A stretch of DNA of 64,000 nucleotides from NCBI RefSeq assembly GCF_014641455.1, contig NZ_BMHT01000005.1:1-64000 (forward strand). The letters run 5' to 3'. The stretch is from Hymenobacter cavernae (GTDB lineage Bacteria > Bacteroidota > Bacteroidia > Cytophagales > Hymenobacteraceae). The position numbers and the translations under genes are program-made. Below, piece by piece: positions 59,462-64,000 of this stretch. The notes beneath the pieces are model-generated. The model ran no database searches. It worked only from the letters and a program-made list of their open reading frames with translations, and was not told the origin of the DNA. Position 1 is the first letter of the stretch; each line of letters opens with the position of its first letter.

Positions 59462-59602
59462 ATCATTTAACATTTACCAATTACCATTTACCAATTAACA
59501 TTGATCATTTATCCGTTACCATTTACCTCGCTCCGGCTAGTATGAAAGCGTGGTACTTGATAACTGTTAAATGGTAGATGTTAATTGGTAAATGGTAATT
59601 GA
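59462..59602. repeat. Facing ACCAATT/AATGGTA heptad repeat
   Basis: TAACATTTACCAATTACCAT, continuing with ACCAATT words, faces TTAAATGGTAGATGTTAATT, continuing with GGTAAATGGTAATTG. The 7-bp period is clear: ACCAATT and ACCATTT alternate. It starts 6 bp upstream of the pheT ATG, so the pheT promoter must lie in or beyond it. No gene is present. Confidence 0.85.
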
Positions 59603-59671
59603 AAACGTCGCAAAGGTACAGATTTGCGCAGCCGCTGAAAAAGGGCCGTTGCGGGAGGAAGTTTGATATTG

Positions 59672-59721
59672 TAGAATCGTGTAGGCGGCGCGTTCTTGCC
59701 CTCGCCGCCTACACGATTCTA
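59672..59721. repeat. Perfect 19-bp-stem hairpin
   Basis: TAGAATCGTGTAGGCGGCG (59672-59690) and its exact reverse complement (59703-59721) enclose a 12-nt loop (CGTTCTTGCCCT). The tip sequence differs from the other families, but its neighbour TGTTCAACGATTGAA (twice, about 59728 and 59758) is the shared connector. Confidence 0.88.
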
Positions 59722-59770
59722 TGCAGGCTGTTCAACGATTGAATATTCAGGCCTTAAATGTTCAACGATT

Positions 59771-59794
59771 GAACGTGCCATGGCGCGTTCCTAC
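59771..59794. repeat. Solo arm, GTAGGAACGCGCC family (copy A5)
   Basis: GAACGTGCCATGGCGCGTTC, then CTAC, is one arm of the family with two changes. It is preceded by GTTCAACGATT. The CTAC gives the TAG stop of the DUF1684 gene (59791-59793, minus strand). No facing arm of the same family is nearby; the GGCGGCGCGTTC of the adjacent hairpin may be a hybrid remnant. Confidence 0.8.
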
Positions 59795-60408
59795 TCGTGA
59801 AATGACTTTTCGCCGGCTTTGATGGCGACTTTCAGCCGGTTGTCGGCGGGCGGCACGGGGCAGGCGTAGTCGTTGTTGTAAGCGCAATATGGGTTATAGG
59901 CCGCGTTGAAATCGAGCATGATTTCCTGATCGTCGGACCTAGGTTTGGGCGCGTCGAGGTAGCGGCCGCCGCCGTAGGTATCGAAGCCGTTGGTTTTGTC
60001 GGTGAAGGGCACGAAGAGCGTGGTGTCTTTGCCGTCGGCTTTCAGCAGGCAGGTGAGCTGCTGGGGCTGGTTGTCGAGCGTGAAGGAAGCGCGGCCCCAA
60101 CGCAGGTACTTTTCGGCCTTGCCGTCGGTGAGCTGAATGAGCACGGTATCGTGCGCGACGAGTGGCTCCCACTTGGCCATGAAGCGGTAGGCTTTATCGG
60201 GCGCGAAGTAGCGCAGGCTGTCGAAGGTGGCACGCTGAGCAGTCAGCAGCGGCGAGGTATTGCCGCGGCGGAAAGCGTCGTTCTTCTCGGCCCTAGCTTT
60301 CCTGATGCCGGCAGCATATTGGTCGTTGCCCAGAACTAGGTCTTGCAGGAAGTAGCCGAAGATAAGCAGCAGCCCTAGGCCGATGAGGAGTTTGGGGTTG
60401 AGTTTCAC
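59791..60408 (-). CDS. DUF1684 protein
   Basis: A 205-residue protein with an N-terminal hydrophobic segment (LNPKLLIGLGLLLIFGYFL). The body matches DUF1684: EKNDAFRRGNTSPLL, FDSLRYFAPDKAYRFMAKWE, FTDKTNGFDTYGGGRYLD and MLDFNAAYNPYCAYNNDYAC, then PVPPADNRLKVAIKAGEK. Function is unknown. Start choice is uncertain: GTG at 60408 (VKLNPKLL) is preferred to GTGs at 60423 and 60438; no ATG is available. The TAG stop comes from the adjacent repeat arm. Confidence 0.88.
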   Translation of the reverse strand: MKLNPKLLIGLGLLLIFGYFLQDLVLGNDQYAAGIRKARAEKNDAFRRGNTSPLLTAQRATFDSLRYFAPDKAYRFMAKWEPLVAHDTVLIQLTDGKAEKYLRWGRASFTLDNQPQQLTCLLKADGKDTTLFVPFTDKTNGFDTYGGGRYLDAPKPRSDDQEIMLDFNAAYNPYCAYNNDYACPVPPADNRLKVAIKAGEKSFHE

Positions 60409-60440
60409 GCGGCAAAGGTACACAAGCGCATGTAGCACAG

Positions 60441-60540
60441 TGTAACGCGAAGCCTGCGCTTCGCGCCTCGTTGAACGACTGACACCTAGGTTATAGCAAC
60501 GATTTCGTTCAACGATACGCGAAGCGGGAGCTTCGCGCTA
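60441..60540. repeat. Paired hairpin element, GCGAAGCTCCCGC family (copy 3)
   Basis: Arm 1 ACGCGAAGCCTGCGCTTCGC (about 60445-60464) and inverted arm 2 ACGCGAAGCGGGAGCTTCGC (about 60517-60536) are joined by TCGTTGAACGA, CACCTAGGTT and TTCGTTCAACGA. It lies between the radC stop (1 bp away) and the DUF1684 start region. Confidence 0.9.
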
Positions 60541-60541
60541 C

Positions 60542-61285
60542 TCACAAGATTCCTTCGTCGGCGAAACTGTAATAACCTAGGTCGGTGTAGATGAGGTGGT
60601 CGAGCACGGGTAAATCCAGGAACTTGCCGGCCTCTTTCACTTTGCGCGTCAGGGCAATGTCGGCGGCGCTGGGGTTGCGGTTGCCGCTCGGGTGGTTGTG
60701 CACCAGGATGATGGAGCTGGCCAGCTGCTCCAGCGCGTGTTTGAAGATCAGCTTCGGATCGGCGACGGTGCCGGCCACGCCGCCCATACTGATGGGCTGC
60801 TTGCGCATCACCACGTTGGCGCGGTTGAGCAGCACCACCCAAAATTCCTCGTGGGGCAGGTCTTGCAGGTTGGGGCGCACGAGGTTGTAAATATCTGATG
60901 AGCAAGTAATAGTGGTGCGCTGCGCGGCCGCGCTTTCCTTGCGGCGCCGACCTAGCTCCAAGGCCGCCATGATGGTAATGGCTTTGGCCTCGCCGATGCC
61001 TTTGTGGCGCATCAGCTCCTTCACCGACAACCTGGCCAGCTCGTTCAGATCGTTTTGCACGGCATTCAGAATGAGCTTGGCTACATCCACGGCCGAAAGC
61101 TTGGCGGTGCCGGAGCCGAGCAGAATAGCCATCAGCTCAGCATCTGACAGGGCGGCGCGGCCTTTTTGCAGGAGCTTCTCGCGGGGCCGATCTTCCTCCG
61201 CCCAGCTCTTGATGCTGAAGCTGGCCGGCGCCTGATACGGCCCCGCTGGCGTTTCTTCTTCCGATAAAAGATCAACCGAATTCAT
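60542..61285 (-). CDS. radC: RadC family JAB-domain protein
   Basis: A 247-residue RadC protein with an N-terminal helix-hairpin-helix region (LSVKELMRHKGIGEAKAITI, about 88-107) and C-terminal JAMM metalloprotease-like domain. The metal-binding residues are Glu147 (PHEEFW), His196 and His198 (VHNHPSG) and Asp209. The E. coli name derives from a DNA-repair mutant, but a real repair role is disputed and the biochemical function is unknown. Length is normal. Confidence 0.94.
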   Translation of the reverse strand: MNSVDLLSEEETPAGPYQAPASFSIKSWAEEDRPREKLLQKGRAALSDAELMAILLGSGTAKLSAVDVAKLILNAVQNDLNELARLSVKELMRHKGIGEAKAITIMAALELGRRRKESAAAQRTTITCSSDIYNLVRPNLQDLPHEEFWVVLLNRANVVMRKQPISMGGVAGTVADPKLIFKHALEQLASSIILVHNHPSGNRNPSAADIALTRKVKEAGKFLDLPVLDHLIYTDLGYYSFADEGIL

Positions 61286-61498
61286 TGTGCCCTGTTGTTG
61301 TTACCTGATTAGCGCCGCCCCAATGTACTTGCGGGAGTGGCGGCACGAACCTAGCTTCAACAACAGTGGTGCCATGAAGCCCGTTTGCGGACCTAGGTTC
61401 CTCTTCTAAAATAAAGTAAACTTTCTCCTCATCCGTCTACTCTCGACGTAAGGCGTTCCGGAAGCTGTTTTCGGCGCCGCAGGCTCCTCGTTTTTTCT
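61286..61498. other. Divergent intergenic region, no feature recognised
   Basis: Lies between the divergent radC and metallophosphoesterase starts. It holds one CCTAGG (about 61391) and an AT-rich stretch at about 61407-61425 that could contain promoters, but no clear TAnnTTTG box or gene. Confidence 0.4.
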
Positions 61499-62728
61499 AT
61501 GTCACGCATTTTCTCTCCTTTGATACTCGTCGGCCTGGTGCTGGCCGAGTGGTATGGTTTACAAGCAGTTCGCGCCTTAATACAGGCTAGCTCGCCAACC
61601 GGGCGGCGCCTCACCACCGTTCTCTACCTGGTAGTCACGATTGGCATTTGGTTCCTGGGTATCTGGGGCATGATGGCCCGGCGCAACATACACGCCACCT
61701 ACAAAGCGTACTTCGGCGGACTGCTGCTCGCCATGATTGCCGCCCAGCTGCTGATTGCGCTGCCGCTGCTGCTGGAAGACGTGGTGCGTCTGGGACGCTT
61801 CATTACCAGACAGTTCACGCAGCCTAGCGGCGTATCTGGTCCGGCCATTACGCGTAGCACGTTTATCAGTCAGCTGGCGCTGGTGCTAGGTGCTATTCCG
61901 TTCTTCGGGCTGCTCTGGGGCATGTTCAAAGGCGGCACCGACTACCAGATAAAGCGGGTCATACTGCGCTTTCCGAACCTGCCGGCCTCGTTCGACGGCC
62001 TCCGGATTGCCCAGATTTCCGACCTGCATACCGGCTCTTTTCAGTCGAAAGAACCGCTACAGCGGGCCGTGGCAATGATTAACAAGCAGAACGCCGACCT
62101 CGTGTTCATGACCGGCGACCTGGTGAATAACTACGCCCAGGAAGTTGAGGAGCACATTGATACGCTGGCCGGCATCAAGTCAACTCACCCGATCTTCTCC
62201 ATTCTCGGCAACCACGATTATTCCGACTACGTGCAGTGGGAAAGCGCTGAGGCTAAACGTGCTAACCTGGACCGACTGAAGAACAACCACGCGAAAATTG
62301 GTTGGCGCCTGATGCTCGACGAAAGCCACACGCTGGAGCGCAACGGCGAGAAAATCGCCATTATCGGGGTGCAGAACTGGGGTACCAAATTCGCCAAGTA
62401 TGGCAACCTAGCGAAGGCGCACGCCACTTCCGGTGATGCTCCGTTCAAGATCCTGCTCTCTCACGACCCCACGCACTGGGACGCCCAGGTGCGCGACTAT
62501 CCCGACATCGACCTGACGCTTTCGGGCCACACGCACGGCGCGCAATTTGGTGTTAATCTGCCGTTTATGAAGTGGAGCCCCGTGCAGTATGTATACGAGC
62601 AGTGGGCCGGACTGTACCAGAAAGGCCAGCAGTACCTGTATGTGAATGTGGGGCTAGGTTTTCTGGGCTATCCGGGCCGGGTGGGTTTCCTGCCCGAAAT
62701 CACGCTGTTTGAGCTGCGTCGGGCCTAG
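61499..62728 (+). CDS. Membrane-anchored metallophosphoesterase
   Basis: A 409-residue protein with four predicted membrane helices in the first 165 residues (for example TTVLYLVVTIGIWFLGIWGM and FGGLLLAMIAAQLLIALPLL), then a calcineurin-like phosphoesterase domain. The metal-binding motifs are complete: QISDLHTGSF, FMTGDLVNN, ILGNHDYSDYV, ILLSHDP and LSGHTHGAQFG. Bacterial relatives (YkuE/YaeI-like) hydrolyse phosphodiesters of lipid or nucleotide type; the substrate here is unknown. A terminator follows. Confidence 0.92.
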   Translation: MSRIFSPLILVGLVLAEWYGLQAVRALIQASSPTGRRLTTVLYLVVTIGIWFLGIWGMMARRNIHATYKAYFGGLLLAMIAAQLLIALPLLLEDVVRLGRFITRQFTQPSGVSGPAITRSTFISQLALVLGAIPFFGLLWGMFKGGTDYQIKRVILRFPNLPASFDGLRIAQISDLHTGSFQSKEPLQRAVAMINKQNADLVFMTGDLVNNYAQEVEEHIDTLAGIKSTHPIFSILGNHDYSDYVQWESAEAKRANLDRLKNNHAKIGWRLMLDESHTLERNGEKIAIIGVQNWGTKFAKYGNLAKAHATSGDAPFKILLSHDPTHWDAQVRDYPDIDLTLSGHTHGAQFGVNLPFMKWSPVQYVYEQWAGLYQKGQQYLYVNVGLGFLGYPGRVGFLPEITLFELRRA

Positions 62729-62784
62729 GTTTTAAGGTACCGAAATCATCCTACAACCTAGGTATAGGATAAAAAATTGCGACG

Positions 62785-62822
62785 AAAAAAGGCCGCTGGC
62801 AGAGTGCCAGCGGCCTTTTTCT
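62785..62822 (+). terminator. Terminator after the metallophosphoesterase gene
   Basis: GGCCGCTGGC (62791-62800) pairs with GCCAGCGGCC (62806-62815), followed by TTTTT. Confidence 0.92.
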
Positions 62823-62923
62823 GTTTCATGATTTCCTTCGGAGTAACTCCCGTTAAAACTCAGCCGTATATCCGCCAACGCTAATACAACTAGCGTTTTT
62901 TCTGTTCTTACCTCCTCTCCCTC

Positions 62924-63577
62924 ATGAAAAAGATGATTCTGCTGCTGTCGTGCGCCGGGGCGCTAACGATGGCTTCCTGCTCGCAGGAAAAAACAACCGA
63001 CACCGCCACTACCACCACCACGACGGACGCAACGGCCACCGCTTCCACGGACAATGATGCCGTGTATCACACTCGTGCTCAGCGCATTGCTCAGCGCATG
63101 GCCTCGGATATGAAGATCACCGATACGGCCGTGGTGTCGCGCATCGAGAACACCTACTACAACCGTTCGCGCCGTTTGGGCGAGCTGCAATCGAAGTACA
63201 CGTCGGATACGACCGGCATGTCGGCGGATATGCGCGGCGTGTACACGGATACGGACACCGAGTTTAAAGGCATCTTCACTGATCCAACTCAGTATTCGGC
63301 CTACGAGAGCAGCCGCTCGACCTACGACGAGTCGAACTACATGGACGACAACAGCATGTCGGCTTCCGCCGATCAGTCGTCGGACGACGCTTCGGGTGTG
63401 GTAGTTGACAATTCTACGCCGATGAAAGTGAAGGACGAAGCCGGCAACAAGCTGAAAGTAAAGAAAGACGGCGACGTGAAACTGAAAGACTCGGAAGACA
63501 ACAAGCTTAAAATGGACGCCGACGACGGCACCATCAAAGCCAAACCAGCCGACGGCAAGAAGCAGAAAGTAGAGTAA
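62924..63577 (+). CDS. Thr/Asp-rich lipoprotein with KVK-repeat tail
   Basis: A 217-residue lipoprotein (lipobox MASC, Cys19). A Thr/Ala linker (about 25-43) leads to a helical region (HTRAQRIAQRMASDMKITDT, ENTYYNRSRRLGELQSKY) and an Asp/Ser-rich stretch. The last 50 residues are an approximate repeat of short charged strands (MKVKDEAGNKLKVKKDGDVK, then LKDSEDNKLKMDADDGTIKA). I do not know a family. The pattern resembles a surface or periplasmic structural protein. Confidence 0.8.
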   Translation: MKKMILLLSCAGALTMASCSQEKTTDTATTTTTTDATATASTDNDAVYHTRAQRIAQRMASDMKITDTAVVSRIENTYYNRSRRLGELQSKYTSDTTGMSADMRGVYTDTDTEFKGIFTDPTQYSAYESSRSTYDESNYMDDNSMSASADQSSDDASGVVVDNSTPMKVKDEAGNKLKVKKDGDVKLKDSEDNKLKMDADDGTIKAKPADGKKQKVE

Positions 63578-63609
63578 TTCGCGCTTTTGGTCGGTATTTT
63601 CTGCCAACG

Positions 63610-63642
63610 AAGCCCGCACCTGCAACGGTGCGGGCTTTTTTT
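63610..63642 (+). terminator. Terminator after the lipoprotein gene
   Basis: AGCCCGCACC (63611-63620) pairs with GGTGCGGGCT (63627-63636), followed by TTTTTT. Confidence 0.92.
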
Positions 63643-63688
63643 GGTTCTGTAGTTCGTTACCTTGCGTATTGGTTACCTTTATTTGCTT

Positions 63689-64000
63689 GTGCTGAATCGT
63701 TTGCTTCCCTTTTTCCCGGCTAGCTTACCGCGTTGGGTTTACCTAGTGCTGCCGTTGCTGTTGCTGGCTTCCGTTGCCGCTACAGCACAGGTGCGCGTCA
63801 CGGGGAGCGTCTCGAATGCCTCGGATGGCAAACCCGTTCCGGGCACCACTGTGCGCATCAGCCGGACCAAGCAAGGCGTTATTGCCAATGCAGAAGGCGA
63901 GTTCAGCATCGACGTCGACAGCCCCTCCGACACGCTGGTATTTAGCTCCGTTGGGTTTCAGACGCAGCGGCTGCCGCTGGGGCGCACGGGTCTTTCACAG
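63689..64000 (+). CDS. N-terminus of a carboxypeptidase-regulatory-like domain protein (cut by window edge)
   Basis: The frame is open to the last base (104 codons). GTG at 63689 starts a signal peptide (VYLVLPLLLLASVAATAQ), followed by a carboxypeptidase-regulatory-like domain: VTGSVSNASDGKPVPGTTVR, GVIANAEGEFSIDV, and DTLVFSSVGFQTQRLPLG. In Bacteroidota this is the start of TonB-dependent receptors or DUF5686-type proteins; the rest lies outside the window. No in-frame ATG is available; a TTG at 63683 is the alternative start. Confidence 0.75.
   Translation, partial: MLNRLLPFFPASLPRWVYLVLPLLLLASVAATAQVRVTGSVSNASDGKPVPGTTVRISRTKQGVIANAEGEFSIDVDSPSDTLVFSSVGFQTQRLPLGRTGLSQ

Overview
The window looks like chromosomal DNA of a Bacteroidota member of the Cytophagales, most likely Hymenobacter or a close relative. 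This is inferred from gene content: TonB-dependent receptors with N-terminal carboxypeptidase-regulatory domains, a DUF4249 lipoprotein, a protein with a type IX secretion (T9SS) C-terminal sorting domain, RNase Y next to zapA and pheT, almost no Shine-Dalgarno sequences, and a few TAnnTTTG-like -7 promoter boxes. Coding DNA is GC-rich by eye, with scattered AT-rich patches. I see no rRNA, tRNA, CRISPR array, prophage or transposase.

Layout. 1-0.5 kb: a gene end and a small secreted-protein gene broken by a 67-bp partial duplication. 0.5-9.6 kb: a giant alpha-2-macroglobulin lipoprotein and its usual partner PBP1C, separated here by a small membrane protein and a Uma2-type nuclease. 9.8-11.3 kb: a b-type cytochrome plus a Tat-exported molybdopterin oxidoreductase. 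11.4-15.7 kb: manganese catalase, then aldehyde dehydrogenase with DUF779 and a divergent AraC regulator. 15.9-23 kb: S9 peptidase, RfbD, and the DUF4130/radical-SAM DNA-repair pair, split by an epoxide-hydrolase-like gene and a 55-aa ORF. 23-28 kb: BamA-like protein, CvfB, a NAD(P)-binding protein and small envelope proteins. 28-35 kb: DUF4249/TonB receptor, MarR regulator and a second, divergent TonB receptor. 35-44 kb: OmpH/Skp, RimK with its retropepsin-like protease, PQQ-type sugar dehydrogenase, IspH, Cmk and hypothetical genes. 44-54 kb: adenine deaminase, lone response regulator, cysteine synthase family protein, SucD, HAD phosphatase, two similar surface lipoproteins, a flavoprotein disulfide reductase and the T9SS cargo. 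54-64 kb: RNase Y, ZapA, a coiled-coil protein, PheT, DUF1684, RadC, a metallophosphoesterase, a lipoprotein, and the start of a carboxypeptidase-regulatory-domain protein running off the right edge.

The most unusual features are between the genes. At least four hairpin families with different tips (GTAGGAACGCGCC, GTAGAGACGCA, GCGAAGCTCCCGC, GTCATGCTGAGC) occur mostly as facing pairs joined by a shared connector close to TCGTTGAACGA, often with CCTAGG in the middle. They sit directly after gene 3' ends and in several cases supply the gene's stop codon. A second class consists of facing blocks of 7-bp-period repeats. Superimposed on everything is a high density of the palindrome CCTAGG (about 70 by hand count), in genes mostly as Leu-Gly CTA GGT, although CTAG is rare in most bacteria. 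These are the best candidates for something undescribed.
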